Shown piece after piece: positions 15,831 through 25,587 of a DNA stretch of 64,000 nt. A program made the position numbers and the translations under genes. Location of the stretch: contig NZ_BSTX01000002.1 in the NCBI RefSeq assembly GCF_030269765.1, forward strand, positions 496,001 through 560,000, written 5' to 3'. Below the pieces are notes generated by a model. It searched no databases. It saw only the letters and a list, made by a program, of their open reading frames with translations, and was not told the origin of the DNA. The stretch's first letter is position 1. Each line of letters begins with the position of its first letter. This stretch comes from Actinorhabdospora filicis (GTDB lineage: Bacteria; Actinomycetota; Actinomycetes; Mycobacteriales; Micromonosporaceae).

Positions 15831-18590
15831 TCACTCCCCGCCAAGAAGACCCTCCCGGCGGGCGATCGCGGCCGCCTCGGTCCGGCCGCGCGCACCCAGC
15901 TTCGTCAAGACCCGCGAGACGTGGACGCCGACGGTGTTGACCGAGATGAACAGGTCCTGCGCGATCTGCCGGTTCCCGCGCCCCTCGGCGACCAGCGCCA
16001 GCACATCGAGCTCACGGGCGGTCAGCGCGAAGCGCCCGGGACCATCGTGGGCCGACGGCGTCACGCGCATCCGGCGCGCCAGGTCCTCCGCGCGGGCGGT
16101 GACCCCGGCATCGCCCAGCTCGCGGGCGGCGTCGACGGCCTCGCGGACCCGGCGCACCGCGCTCTCCCGGTCGCCCTCACCCCGCGCGGCCTCGGCGGCG
16201 GCCAGCAGCGACTCGGCCACCTCACCGGTCACGCCCAGGTCCCGCCAGCACGCGGTCACCGCGTCCCATTCGGCGGCGCTCGCCCCGTCCAGGCGGGCCA
16301 GGGTCGTCGCCCGAGCCGCCTGCTGCAGCGGACCGTGCGCGGGAAGCACGGTGGCGCGCTCGCGCCAGAAACCGGCGTCCTCGGCCACCGACGCCGCCGC
16401 CGGAAGCAGCAGCCACGGACGCAGGGCCGCCGCCGGTTCACCGGCCTCGGCCAGGACGGGCGCGGCGGAACGTCCACCGTCGCGGGCGATCCGGGCGGCC
16501 AGCACGATCCGGTGCGGCAGCAGGATCTCCGGCCTCCCGCCGGGCGCCGCGGCCAGCTCGTCGAGGGCGGCTGTCGCGGCCCCGACATCGCCGCGCGCGA
16601 GATCGGTCAGGCCGCGAAGGGCCACCAGGACGCCCCGGTAGAGCGCGGCCGGGTCGGCGGCGAAGGCCTCGTGCAGGGCACGGCGCGCCGGGTCCCAGCG
16701 GCCCAGCGCGATGTGGGACTCGACCAGGAACACCGTCAGCATCGGCCCGCGGCTGCGATCCAGACCGTAGCGGCGCGCCAGCGCCAGACCGCGTTCAGCG
16801 CTGTCGGCGCAACCACGAAAGTCACCGGCCTCGGCCCGGGCGCGGGCGAGGTAGAAGAGGAGCCCGACATGCAGATCGGGATCCCCGTGCTCGGCGGCCA
16901 ACGCGGTGGCCTCGGCCAGGACCGGCTCCCACGCGCCGGTCTCACCGCCAAGGGCGAGCCGGATGCCGATGGTGGCCAGGGCGATAACGGTGAGCAGGTG
17001 GTCGCCGGTGGCGCGCCCGATGCGCAGGGCCTCACCGGCGGGAGCGTCGACGGCCTCAAGGTCGCCATCGGAGAGGTGGGCCCCGGCGAGACTGGCCAGC
17101 GCGTTGCCGCGGGCGTCGCCGGGCAGCAGCCCCAGGGCCTCGCGCAGGTCGGCCAGGCCCTGCCCGTCAATGCGGTAGCGCAGCCGCCCGCGGTGGTCGA
17201 GGAAGACCGCGGCCCGCTCCGGCTCGCTCACCCGGTCCAGCTCCGACAGCGCCAGGGACGCCAGGTCGACACCCGTCTGGAACTCACCCGCCCGCGAGCA
17301 CACCCCGATGGCCGTCTCCAGCACGGCCTGCCTGGACACCCCCAGCATGGCCCCGCTGTCGGGTGCCCACGCGTCGATGACGCGCCGCAGCCACCGCAGC
17401 TGCTCGGCGTAGGCATAGGACGCCCCGGCCACCCCCGCCGCCCGCCACGCCCACTCCAGGGCGCGAGCGGAGTCACCGGCGGCCGCCCAATGCTCGGCCA
17501 GCGCCGGCGCATGCTCGCCGGGAAGACCGGTGAGAGCGGTGGCGCAGCGGGTGTGGAGGCGGACGCGCTCGCCGGGCAGGAGCCCGTCGTGGACGGCCGT
17601 GCGGATCAGCGCGTGCCGGAAGCGGTAGCCGTGCTCGTCGGGTATCAGCAGGGCGCGCTCGATGAGCGGCAGCAGCGGCCCGTCGATCACCGCGTCATCG
17701 AGTCCGGTGGTCGCCACCAGCAGGTCGTGGCGGACGCGGACGCCGATGACGGAGGCCGCGCGCAGGATCGCCCGGCTGCGATCGGGGAGCGTGGTGAGCC
17801 CGCTCAGGAGCTGCTCGCGCAGCCCCGGCGGCATGCCGTGCCCGGTGCGGTCGAGGCTCTCCACGAACAGCGGGATGCCCTCGCTGCGGCGGTGAACGCG
17901 GACCGTCTCGGCCGGGTCGGGCGGGCGGCCGTCGATACCGGTGAGCTGAGCGGCGACCTCCTCGACGGTGAACCGCGCCAGGTCGACGCGGCGCGCGCCG
18001 GGTCCCCGGGCCAGGCTCGGCAACAGCGCGCCCAGGTGACCGGCCTCCTCGGCGCGGACGGTGGTCACGATGAGGACGCCCGGGGCGGTGAGGTTGCGGA
18101 CCACGAAGTGCAGCAGCTCGCGGGTCGCCGAGTCGGCCCAGTGCAGGTCCTCCAGCACGATCACCGTCGGCGCGCTCGCGGCCAGGCCTTCCAGGAACCC
18201 CAGGATCTCCTCGAAGAGCCGCCCGCGACCGGCCGCGCCGCCCTCCGGAGTGGCGGCACCCAGGACCGGGAACCACCGCGCGAGCTCACTCGGCCCGCTC
18301 GGCAGCAGCGCGGCGGCCCCGGCCGCGCCGAGCTCACGGATCGCCGCGCGCACGACCGTCACGAACGGCGCATAGGGCAGGCCGCCGATCTCCAGGCACT
18401 CCCCGGCGAGCAGCCGGGTCCCCACGGGCAGACCGGCGGTGAACTCGGTGAGCAGCCGCGTCTTGCCGATACCGGCCTCACCGGTCACCAGCGCCAGCGC
18501 GGGCCCGCCGGCGGTGTCACCGAAGGCCGCCCGCAGTGCGGCGAGCTCGTCGGTGCGGCCGGCGAAAACCTGGCTGAGCGGTGCGTTCAC
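15831..18590 (-). CDS. LAL-type LuxR transcriptional regulator (AAA + GerE)
   Basis: A 919-aa large ATP-binding LuxR regulator. At the N-terminus are FAGRTDELAAL and Walker A GEAGIGKTRLL (about 36-46), then Walker B VIVLEDLHWADS near 150. The middle is helical TPR-like repeat. At the C-terminus lies a GerE domain: LTARELDVLALVAEGRGNRQ, then LFISVNTVGVHVSRVLTKLG. GTG 18590 is preferred over longer frames because FAGR normally lies near the start; TAATGA lies just upstream and no ribosome site does, so it may be leaderless. It is divergent from the epoxide hydrolase, whose gene it may control. Such proteins often act as pathway activators, but no cluster is adjacent. Confidence 0.88.
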   Translation of the reverse strand: MNAPLSQVFAGRTDELAALRAAFGDTAGGPALALVTGEAGIGKTRLLTEFTAGLPVGTRLLAGECLEIGGLPYAPFVTVVRAAIRELGAAGAAALLPSGPSELARWFPVLGAATPEGGAAGRGRLFEEILGFLEGLAASAPTVIVLEDLHWADSATRELLHFVVRNLTAPGVLIVTTVRAEEAGHLGALLPSLARGPGARRVDLARFTVEEVAAQLTGIDGRPPDPAETVRVHRRSEGIPLFVESLDRTGHGMPPGLREQLLSGLTTLPDRSRAILRAASVIGVRVRHDLLVATTGLDDAVIDGPLLPLIERALLIPDEHGYRFRHALIRTAVHDGLLPGERVRLHTRCATALTGLPGEHAPALAEHWAAAGDSARALEWAWRAAGVAGASYAYAEQLRWLRRVIDAWAPDSGAMLGVSRQAVLETAIGVCSRAGEFQTGVDLASLALSELDRVSEPERAAVFLDHRGRLRYRIDGQGLADLREALGLLPGDARGNALASLAGAHLSDGDLEAVDAPAGEALRIGRATGDHLLTVIALATIGIRLALGGETGAWEPVLAEATALAAEHGDPDLHVGLLFYLARARAEAGDFRGCADSAERGLALARRYGLDRSRGPMLTVFLVESHIALGRWDPARRALHEAFAADPAALYRGVLVALRGLTDLARGDVGAATAALDELAAAPGGRPEILLPHRIVLAARIARDGGRSAAPVLAEAGEPAAALRPWLLLPAAASVAEDAGFWRERATVLPAHGPLQQAARATTLARLDGASAAEWDAVTACWRDLGVTGEVAESLLAAAEAARGEGDRESAVRRVREAVDAARELGDAGVTARAEDLARRMRVTPSAHDGPGRFALTARELDVLALVAEGRGNRQIAQDLFISVNTVGVHVSRVLTKLGARGRTEAAAIARREGLLGGE

Positions 18591-18669
18591 TAGATCATTA
18601 TCCGGTGGAGGCGAGAAATAACGAGTTCTCGTGATGCGCCTCATGGGGTGTTACGGCGAGGCTTGTGTC

Positions 18670-19800
18670 ATGACAGACAACACCGCCATCAGCCCCTTCA
18701 CCATCGACGTTCCCCAGGCCGACCTGGACGACCTCGGCTACCGCCTCGACCGCGTCCGCTGGACCTCGGTCCTGCCCGAGGGCGAGTACGGGGTGAGCCT
18801 GGACCGCCTCCAGCGTCTGGTCGCCCACTGGCGCGACGCCTTCGACTGGCGGGCCACCGAGGCCGCGATCAACGCCCACCCCCAGTTCACCACCGACATC
18901 GACGGCCAGAACATCCACTTCCTGCACGTGCGCTCACCCGAGCCGGGCGCGCTGCCGCTGCTGCTGACGCACGGCTGGCCCGGATCGATCGTGGAGTTCC
19001 TGGACGTCATCGGCCCCCTGAGCGATCCCCGCGCCCACGGCGGGGACCCAGCCACGGCCTTCCACCTGGTGATCCCGTCGCTGCCCGGCATGGGCTTCTC
19101 GGGCCCGACCACCGCGGCCGGCTGGGGCACCCGGCGCACCGCCGCCGCGTGGGTGACGCTCATGGGCCGCCTCGGCTACGGCGAGCGCTACGGCGTCGCC
19201 GGTAACGACGCCGGTTCGATGATCAACCCCGAGATCGCCCGCCTGGACCCCGATCACGTCATCGGCGCCCACGTCACGCAGGTGTGGTCCTTCCCCAGCG
19301 GCGACCCGGCCGAGTTCGAGGGCCTGTCCGGTGAGGACATGGCGGCCCTGGGGGTCCTCAAGGACTTCTGGGACAACAAGGGCGCGTTCAACATCGTGCA
19401 GTCCCAGCAGCCGCAGACCCTCGCCCACGCGCTGTCCGACTCCCCGGCCGGTCTGCTCGGCTGGCAGCTGCAGCTCTTCGACGACAACCTCGACGACGAG
19501 TTCATCATCGCCAACGTCGCCCTCACCTGGTTCACCGGAACCGCCGGGTCGGCTCTGCGCTTCTACCGGGAGGACGCCCTGGACACCGACCGCCCGACCG
19601 AGCCCACGACCGTCCCGCTGGGGCTGTCGGCGGCCGCCGAGGGCGACTTCAAGTCGATTCGCCGCTTCGCCGAGCGCGACCACAAGGCCATCACCCACTG
19701 GCGGGTCAATGAGGGGGTCTTCGGTCACTACGCCGCCCACACCGCCTCCGATGTCAACATCGGTGACATCCGGGACTTTTTCGCCGAGCTGCGAGGCTGA
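18670..19800 (+). CDS. Epoxide hydrolase (EHN-type alpha/beta hydrolase)
   Basis: A 376-aa hydrolase. The N-terminal EHN domain (about 6-110: [20 protein letters not shown]) is followed by the alpha/beta-hydrolase core with HGWPGS (101-106, oxyanion region), and [10 protein letters not shown], in which Asp180 takes the place of the nucleophilic Asp of the usual GGDWG elbow. [11 protein letters not shown] near residue 358 carries the likely catalytic His. The enzyme would open epoxides to diols in the cytoplasm. ATG 18670 has GGCGAGG upstream; 79 bp separate it from the divergent LAL regulator. A strong hairpin follows. The substrate is unknown, and the elbow differs slightly from that of characterised enzymes. 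Confidence 0.85.
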   Translation: MTDNTAISPFTIDVPQADLDDLGYRLDRVRWTSVLPEGEYGVSLDRLQRLVAHWRDAFDWRATEAAINAHPQFTTDIDGQNIHFLHVRSPEPGALPLLLTHGWPGSIVEFLDVIGPLSDPRAHGGDPATAFHLVIPSLPGMGFSGPTTAAGWGTRRTAAAWVTLMGRLGYGERYGVAGNDAGSMINPEIARLDPDHVIGAHVTQVWSFPSGDPAEFEGLSGEDMAALGVLKDFWDNKGAFNIVQSQQPQTLAHALSDSPAGLLGWQLQLFDDNLDDEFIIANVALTWFTGTAGSALRFYREDALDTDRPTEPTTVPLGLSAAAEGDFKSIRRFAERDHKAITHWRVNEGVFGHYAAHTASDVNIGDIRDFFAELRG

Positions 19801-19824
19801 CCCACCCCCTGCGGGTTTCCGGCA

Positions 19825-19854
19825 CCGGGCCGAGGCTATGAAGCCTCGGCCCGG
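19825..19854. terminator. Hairpin between convergent genes
   Basis: A 12-bp perfect stem (CCGGGCCGAGGC at 19825-19836 with 19843-19854) and a 6-nt loop, midway between the epoxide hydrolase stop and the end of the convergent PLC-like gene. It can terminate both transcripts. Confidence 0.75.
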
Positions 19855-19861
19855 CACTAGG

Positions 19862-21133
19862 TCACACCAGGTTCCAGGTCCAGCTCTGGACGGTGCCGTT
19901 GCAGTCGGAGATGGTCAGGCGCTGCCCGCCGGACAGGTTGCCGCCGGGCACATCGAGGCACCGGCCGGACATCGGGTTGCGCAGGCGGTTACCGTTCGAG
20001 CCCTCGTGGATCCAGCGCTGTGAGCCCGTCTGGTTGCAGTCGTAGAGCTGGATGGGAGTTCCGGCCGCGGTGTTGCCGCCGGTGATGTCGACGCACTTGC
20101 CGAGGGCACGCAGCTCGAACTGGTTGTTACCGACGGGGACGCGCCGCCATGCCTGGGCGGTGTTCCAGCTGCAGCCGGCGATCTGGATCGGGGTGCCGTT
20201 GGCGGTGCCGTAGTCCTTGACGTCGAGGCAGAGCCCGGAGCCGTTGACCTCCCAGCGCAGGCCCTTGTTCAGGTCGTCGATGAAGCGCATCGGCCCATCG
20301 CCGCCGCTGGTGCCCAGCCAGTTGAAGGAGATGATGTTCGGCATCCGGCCCACGGTGGCCGGCTCGCAGCGGGTCTTGATGCGGTCGTAGATGGTGCCGT
20401 AGTCGTTGGCGTTGGAGATGTTCGTGTGGTGGTTGATCATCAGCAGCTTCTGGAACTTGCCGCGCGCGGGCTGGTTCAGCGGGTCGTAGCCGCCCCGGTT
20501 GACGCACTCGTAGCCGTTGTCCCAGTGGTTCTGGACCACGAAGCGGCTCTCCTGGTAGATGCCGTGGTCACCGCGGTCGCCCTGGCTGCTGAAGATCAGC
20601 AGCCGCTTGTCGGCGTTGATCATGTCCTGGACCCGCGGCCACCCGTTGCCCTCGACGTTCCACTGGACCGGGTCGAACAGCAGCTCCCGCCAGCCGCCGA
20701 CCCGGTTGGCCTGCTCGAAGAAGGCGGTCTTGGAGCTGTAGTCCTCCAGGCGCAGGACGAAGATCTCCGACGGGTTGTCGGCGAGGAACCACACGATCTC
20801 CATGAAAAGCTCGAAGAACGGCCGCCCGTAGTCGCGCCCGATGCCATCGCCGTGCGCGGTCCAGACACTGCCCTCGTAATCGCGCAGGTCCATCTCGGTG
20901 GAGCGGACCCCGTACCCGCGGATCTGGTCTCGCAGTGACCACACCTGGTTCTGCACGACACCACCGATCCCGTCGCTCGGGTTGGCGAAGCCGTTATGGG
21001 TGTCCAGCAGCGCGATCTCGTCGAGATGCCGGTTGGCCCACCCCGTCGACGGCGTGGCGGCGGCCGGAGAGGCCGGCACCACGACGATGAAACCGCCGAG
21101 GAGCAGGAGAAGAGGAAGTAAAAGTCGTTTCAT
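19862..21133 (-). CDS. Secreted PI-PLC-like phosphodiesterase with ricin-B lectin domain
   Basis: A 423-aa exported protein. The signal peptide MKRLLLPLLLLLGGFIVVVP is followed by an Ala-rich cleavage region near residue 26. The catalytic barrel (about 30-300) has LLDTHNGF (His46) and VWTAHGDG (His94), the two His of PLC-like TIM-barrel phosphodiesterases. Residues about 300-423 form a ricin-type beta-trefoil with three QxW-like repeats (AQAWRR, SQRWIH, VQSWTW) and repeated CLDV/CVDI strands, which should bind a carbohydrate. It probably acts on phospholipid or glycerophosphodiester outside the cell. The gene stands alone between two terminators. Activity is inferred from the motif pair. Confidence 0.85.
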   Translation of the reverse strand: MKRLLLPLLLLLGGFIVVVPASPAAATPSTGWANRHLDEIALLDTHNGFANPSDGIGGVVQNQVWSLRDQIRGYGVRSTEMDLRDYEGSVWTAHGDGIGRDYGRPFFELFMEIVWFLADNPSEIFVLRLEDYSSKTAFFEQANRVGGWRELLFDPVQWNVEGNGWPRVQDMINADKRLLIFSSQGDRGDHGIYQESRFVVQNHWDNGYECVNRGGYDPLNQPARGKFQKLLMINHHTNISNANDYGTIYDRIKTRCEPATVGRMPNIISFNWLGTSGGDGPMRFIDDLNKGLRWEVNGSGLCLDVKDYGTANGTPIQIAGCSWNTAQAWRRVPVGNNQFELRALGKCVDITGGNTAAGTPIQLYDCNQTGSQRWIHEGSNGNRLRNPMSGRCLDVPGGNLSGGQRLTISDCNGTVQSWTWNLV

Positions 21134-21241
21134 GCGCGCAACCGTGCCGGGGGAGGGTTGCAATCGGATGCACGGCGGCGCACACGAACCAACCAGGCTC
21201 GCGCGGTGGCCTTAGAACATTGATGGTGATTCCGGAGAAGG

Positions 21242-21275
21242 CGCTCGCCGGCAGTGTGCACCCGGCCGGCGAGCG
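21242..21275. terminator. Hairpin after secreted-protein gene
   Basis: 11-bp perfect arms (21242-21252 and 21265-21275, core GCTCGCCGGC) with a 12-nt loop, 7 bp after the stop of the minus-strand gene ending at 21282. Confidence 0.65.
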
Positions 21276-21281
21276 GGAGGG

Positions 21282-21719
21282 CTACACCTTGGTCAGGCGC
21301 TTGCAGCTCTCCCTGGACTCATAGGAGGGGGCGGCACTCGGGTGAATGCAGATCTCGAACCACACGTTCAGGACCCGGGTCTTCGACCAGGTGTTGATCG
21401 GGAGGGGCGTGGGGCTGTCGGTCCAGTCGATCCGTTCCGTCCACCCCGCTCCGCCGGTGTAGTCCCCGTGCACCCACAGTGCCGCCGAGCGCGTCGTGGC
21501 GCCCTGGAACCGCTTCGTTCCCTCGTCGACCTTGGCGCTGTAGGAGGAGCCGGTCTTCTCGTAGCAGTAGTGGATGCGCGTCGATGCGGGGCCAGGGCCG
21601 ATCGACGCCGAGTACGTCCCGCACGTGGCGGCCAGAGCACCGCCGGTCGAGGCCTGTGCGGCAACGGGGGCGAAGATGCCGATGACCATGAGTGTCGCGA
21701 CGAGAAATGCTCGTCTCAT
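21282..21719 (-). CDS. Small secreted protein, function unknown
   Basis: A 145-aa protein with a Sec signal (MRRAFLVATLMVIGIFAPVAA, cleavage near AQA at about residue 24). The mature part has four cysteines (CGTYSAS, IHYCYEK, FEICIH, SCKRL), consistent with two disulphides, and is rich in Thr, Ser and aromatic residues. GAAGGGAAG precedes the ATG. It is monocistronic and has a hairpin terminator. I do not recognise the family. The Cys spacing differs from that of the secreted protein at 10122. Confidence 0.68.
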   Translation of the reverse strand: MRRAFLVATLMVIGIFAPVAAQASTGGALAATCGTYSASIGPGPASTRIHYCYEKTGSSYSAKVDEGTKRFQGATTRSAALWVHGDYTGGAGWTERIDWTDSPTPLPINTWSKTRVLNVWFEICIHPSAAPSYESRESCKRLTKV

Positions 21720-21857
21720 GCGCTTCCCTTCTCTGACGGGTGAGAGGTTCGCTTGCCCGGCCGATGCTTCCAGGCGAGGCCCGGCCGCAAGAGCCCGTCA
21801 GTACAAAAGGGACGACGTCCCCACCGCACCGGGACGCACGGGTGACGCCCGGCCACA

Positions 21858-23573
21858 ATGACCCCCATGGCCGCCAAGCGAAAGCCCACCCCCACCGACC
21901 GCCAGGCCCTCCTCGACTGGTGGACGACGCTGGCCGCCCCCGGCTTCACCACCCTCCCGCCCCCCGGCATCGCCCGCCAAACCCCGGCCGAAGCCGAAGC
22001 CGAAACCCACGACCTCCCGCCGGGCACCTCCTACGCCTACTGGCTCGCCCCCGGCAACACCGCCTTCACCCGCGCAGGAACCCTCACCGACCCCCTGCCC
22101 CTCCACTGGCACGGCGACCACACCCTCATCCGAGCAGCCCTCGGCCCAGGCCCGGCCGGATACGCCGTCACCGACGGCGGCCCCCACGCCCCCTTCACCT
22201 TCGACCTGCTCACCCCCCACGACGCCGACGGCCTCCCGCACCCCGACGACCGCGCCGGCGTCCGCCAGCTCCTCGCCCGCCTCCACCCCGACACCCCCCT
22301 CACCGCACCAGAACACGCCTGGCTCCACGACCGCCTGCGCGACCCGTCCGCCCCCACCACCGCCAACGTCTACATCGGCGTCCTCGACGACCACGGCCAC
22401 CTCACCCGCGACGACCTCGACCGGCTCCTGGCCACCTGGCGCGCCCACCCCGCCCCCATCCCCTGGTACGGCTGGCAGAACCTCGTCCGCGCCCTCCTGC
22501 GCGCCGACCACCCGCAGGCCTGGGACCTCGTCGAGCAGCACCGGCAGAACGCCGCCCGTGTGCTCACCACCGTCCCCAGCCAACGCGGCCTCGACCTTGT
22601 GCGCAGCACCGTCCTCGACGACGGGAACCTGCGCGCCATCCCCGCATGGCTGCGCCTGCGCCAGGCCCTCCACGAACCCGACGAGACCGACGCCGCGGCC
22701 GCCATCGCCACCGAACTCCAGGGCCACGACCAGGCACTACACGCCCTGGACCGGGCCACCAACCCCGCCGAGGCCCACCCCGACCTCACCGCCTACGAAG
22801 GCACCATCGGCGACATCTGGCACCGCTACCGCACCCTCACCCCCACCGACACCACCTGGCTCAAAGCCCGCATCGCCGACCCCACCACCACCCGCCAGGG
22901 CCTCGCGGTCTGCCTCGAACTGCTCTACGCCCACGGCCAGGCCACCACCACCGACCTCGACGCCCTCACCACCCGCTGGAAGACCGAACTCGCCAAGAAC
23001 TACCGCACCACCTACACCGAGTGGCGCCACCCCATCGTCACCCTCACCTGCCTCGCCCACACCCTCGACCACCCCCTCACCGCCGAACTCGACAAGTGGT
23101 GGACCCGTCCCACACCCAAATGGAAGGACGACCTCCTCCCACTCACCTGGCTCGCCACCCCCACCGAGGACGCCGCCACACGCCTCTGGACCCACGCCAC
23201 CTCCGGCGCCCACGACACCGGCCACCTGCTCACCTGGGTCCTCCTGCGCGCCCACCTCGACGACACCCCACCCCGGCACATCGCCGCCGGACTCATCGGC
23301 CACCCCGGCGTCCGCGACTACGTCCTCAAACGCGTCCTGATCGCCGCCACCGACCCCGCCCAGCCCCTCTGGCACTACGACGTCGACCCCCGCAGCTGGA
23401 GCTGGTGGCGACGCGCCGTCGAACTCGCCGACGACCCCGAGCTCCCCGAACCCGCCCGCGCGCTCGCCCGCAAGATCGCCGCCGACCACTACCTGCTGCG
23501 CGACCCCGACCAGGTCACGCCCACACCCACCCCGGCCGAGATCGTCGCGGCGGCCACATGGGCCAAGGGCTGA
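21858..23573 (+). CDS. Hypothetical 571-aa protein, unknown family
   Basis: A large protein with no signal peptide, membrane segment or recognised motif. It is unusually rich in Asp, His, Pro, Trp and Thr (for example HWHGDHTLIRAALG near residue 85, PWYGWQNLVRALLRADHP near 200). The second half (about 210-540) looks helical with irregular repeats of about 35-45 residues, each carrying W or L-rich helices, as in helical-repeat scaffold proteins. Two starts are possible, ATG 21858 and ATG 21867; neither has a ribosome site, so the message may be leaderless. The third-position GC is extreme (nearly every codon ends in C or G), which supports a resident gene. The gene at 23659 follows after 85 bp. 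Confidence 0.7.
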   Translation: MTPMAAKRKPTPTDRQALLDWWTTLAAPGFTTLPPPGIARQTPAEAEAETHDLPPGTSYAYWLAPGNTAFTRAGTLTDPLPLHWHGDHTLIRAALGPGPAGYAVTDGGPHAPFTFDLLTPHDADGLPHPDDRAGVRQLLARLHPDTPLTAPEHAWLHDRLRDPSAPTTANVYIGVLDDHGHLTRDDLDRLLATWRAHPAPIPWYGWQNLVRALLRADHPQAWDLVEQHRQNAARVLTTVPSQRGLDLVRSTVLDDGNLRAIPAWLRLRQALHEPDETDAAAAIATELQGHDQALHALDRATNPAEAHPDLTAYEGTIGDIWHRYRTLTPTDTTWLKARIADPTTTRQGLAVCLELLYAHGQATTTDLDALTTRWKTELAKNYRTTYTEWRHPIVTLTCLAHTLDHPLTAELDKWWTRPTPKWKDDLLPLTWLATPTEDAATRLWTHATSGAHDTGHLLTWVLLRAHLDDTPPRHIAAGLIGHPGVRDYVLKRVLIAATDPAQPLWHYDVDPRSWSWWRRAVELADDPELPEPARALARKIAADHYLLRDPDQVTPTPTPAEIVAAATWAKG

Positions 23574-23658
23574 CCGATCGGCGGCCGATGCCAACCTGCC
23601 GGGCCGGGCGTTGCGTAAAGAAGGTGCGACAAGTTCCCCATCCGATCCGGAGGCACCC

Positions 23659-25536
23659 TTGCGCATCACCCGAGCGATACCCGCCCTGGCGGCGGTCACC
23701 CTGCTGCTCACCGCCACACCCGCGACCGCCGACCCGGCCACGCCGTCCCCAGTGGACACCGTGACCCTGCCCGGCGGCGACCGGGTCCACCTCAAACCCG
23801 ACGGCACCTACGCCTTCACCGCCGCCGACGGCCGCGAGAACATCGGCCACCGCGCCGTCCGCGGCCCCGGCGGCGACCTGATCGTCACCCCACTCGACGC
23901 CACCGCCGACCCGCGCCGCTACAACGTCAGCGCGCTGGCCCGCGCCGGGCAGCCCGACGCGTCCGCCGCCCCTGAGTCCGCCCTCGCCGCCGTAGCGGAG
24001 GACGACGGCGACGGCACCCAGGTCACCGTCACCATCCGCGACCGGCACGGCAAGGTTCCCGACACCGCCTACGGCACGCTCGTCGCCCTCGACGGCTCGG
24101 TCTGGGAGTCCTTCGCCGTCGACAGCCGCGGCAGCGCCGTCGTCGCGGTCCCGCCCGGCGACTACGTCATGCTCGCCGACCTCACCGACGAGCCCGAGCC
24201 CGGCCGCAAGGGCGAGTACGTGACGATGTCCAAGCGCGTCACCGTCGGCACCACCCCGCTGGCGCTCAACCCGTCGGTCGTGGCGAGCACGCCCGTGGCG
24301 GCGGTGACCCAGCGGCCGGGCTCGATCACCGAGCAGTCGATGACCCTGCGCTGGGCGTCCGACGACGTCAGGTTCTCCAACGAGGTGACCCTGAACGGCG
24401 ACTACCGCGTCTTCGCCCTCCCCGTCACCGACCCGGCGCTGCTGTGGGCTTACCAGCCGACGATCGCCGTCAACGGGAGCGCCGACCTCTACCGCCTGGA
24501 GTTCCACGGCACCGGGAAGGTCCCGTTCGGCATGATCCAGCCGGTCCGCGACGCCGATCTGGCCGCCGTCACCGTCGACTACCCCGGATTCGGCACGCCC
24601 TTCACCGGCGCGCGTCTCTGCTACTCCCGCTACATCCGCGCCCTCGATATCGGCACCTGCACCAACGAGCGGGTGAACCTGCCCACCAAGCGCACCGAGT
24701 ACCTGTCCACCAGCCCCGAGACGATCCACGGCTGGGGCCTGGACCTCCGCGACGGCCCCGCCTGGCTCGAATACAGCACCCCGGAGCTGAAGTACACCCC
24801 TGGTCCGCACTCACTCGTCCTGTGCGAGGGCCCCGTCGGCTACAGCGTGAGGCCCTTCAGCACCGGCGGCCCCGACAGCGGCCCCACGGGCATGTACCGC
24901 AAGGACGACCTCTTCTACTTCAGCTTCGAGCAGCTCGACACCCCCGACGCCGGAACGTTCTACATCAGCGGCGGCAACGAATGGGAGTCGCCGATGAACA
25001 ACACGATGCTCGTCCTCAAGGACGGCGCCGAGCTCAACCGCATCACCGGCGAGCTCCGCTGGGTCGACACCGGCCTTGAGGAAGGCTCGTCCGGCCGCTA
25101 CCAGGTCACCATCGACAGCCACCCGACGATGTCCTACCTGGGCGCCGCCACCGCGATGAACCTCGACTGGAGCTTCAACTCCTCGCCGTCTGCCGACCCC
25201 GAGGCGATGGTCCCGCTGGCCTTCTCCGCGGTCGTCCTGGACGCCACCGGCGTCCGCGGCCTCACCGCCGACGCCACCACCGACCAGCAGATCACCCTGG
25301 ACTACGTGTCCCAGGGCGGCGGCATCGACGCCACCGCCCAGACCCTCACCCTGGAACTCTCCTACGACGACGGCGCCACCTGGACCCCCGTCGCCCTCAA
25401 CCGCAACGGCGACAAGGCCACCGCGACCGTCCACCACCCCACCGGCGCCAAGCACGTGTCGGTGCGCACCAGCGCCACCGACGACCTCGGCTCCGCCATC
25501 ACCCAGACCACGATCCGCGCCTGGCTCCTGAAGTAA
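23659..25536 (+). CDS. Secreted protein resembling an S8 peptidase without its protease domain
   Basis: A 625-aa exported protein. TTG 23659 is chosen because CGGAGG lies 5 nt upstream and a signal peptide (LRITRAIPALAAVTLLLTA) starts there. The next part (VDTVTLPGGDRVHLKPDG, YNVSALARAGQPD) resembles the pre-domain of actinomycete S8 (subtilase) peptidases, and VTVTIRDRHGKVPDTAYGTL onward resembles the Ig-like C-terminal regions of those proteins. The catalytic block with the DTG, HGT and GTSMA motifs that belongs between them is absent. It is therefore probably not a protease; a binding or structural role is possible. A 15-bp hairpin follows. The S8 relationship is my inference from remembered patterns. 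Confidence 0.65.
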   Translation: MRITRAIPALAAVTLLLTATPATADPATPSPVDTVTLPGGDRVHLKPDGTYAFTAADGRENIGHRAVRGPGGDLIVTPLDATADPRRYNVSALARAGQPDASAAPESALAAVAEDDGDGTQVTVTIRDRHGKVPDTAYGTLVALDGSVWESFAVDSRGSAVVAVPPGDYVMLADLTDEPEPGRKGEYVTMSKRVTVGTTPLALNPSVVASTPVAAVTQRPGSITEQSMTLRWASDDVRFSNEVTLNGDYRVFALPVTDPALLWAYQPTIAVNGSADLYRLEFHGTGKVPFGMIQPVRDADLAAVTVDYPGFGTPFTGARLCYSRYIRALDIGTCTNERVNLPTKRTEYLSTSPETIHGWGLDLRDGPAWLEYSTPELKYTPGPHSLVLCEGPVGYSVRPFSTGGPDSGPTGMYRKDDLFYFSFEQLDTPDAGTFYISGGNEWESPMNNTMLVLKDGAELNRITGELRWVDTGLEEGSSGRYQVTIDSHPTMSYLGAATAMNLDWSFNSSPSADPEAMVPLAFSAVVLDATGVRGLTADATTDQQITLDYVSQGGGIDATAQTLTLELSYDDGATWTPVALNRNGDKATATVHHPTGAKHVSVRTSATDDLGSAITQTTIRAWLLK

Positions 25537-25542
25537 CCCCCA

Positions 25543-25578
25543 CCGTGGGCGCCCGCCATGCCCGGCGGGCGCCCACGG
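25543..25578. terminator. Strong hairpin between convergent genes
   Basis: A 15-bp perfect stem (25543-25557 with 25564-25578) and a 6-nt loop, 6 bp after one stop and 9 bp before the end of the convergent DHFR-like gene. Confidence 0.8.
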
Positions 25579-25587
25579 CCATGGTTC

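Noticed and set aside
15921..18593. 890-codon plus-strand frame
   Set aside because: Antisense shadow of the LAL regulator; no motif or ribosome site.
21740..23764. 674-codon plus-strand frame rich in Arg/Pro/His
   Set aside because: It overlaps the 571-aa gene in another frame; the composition is that of a GC-rich shadow.
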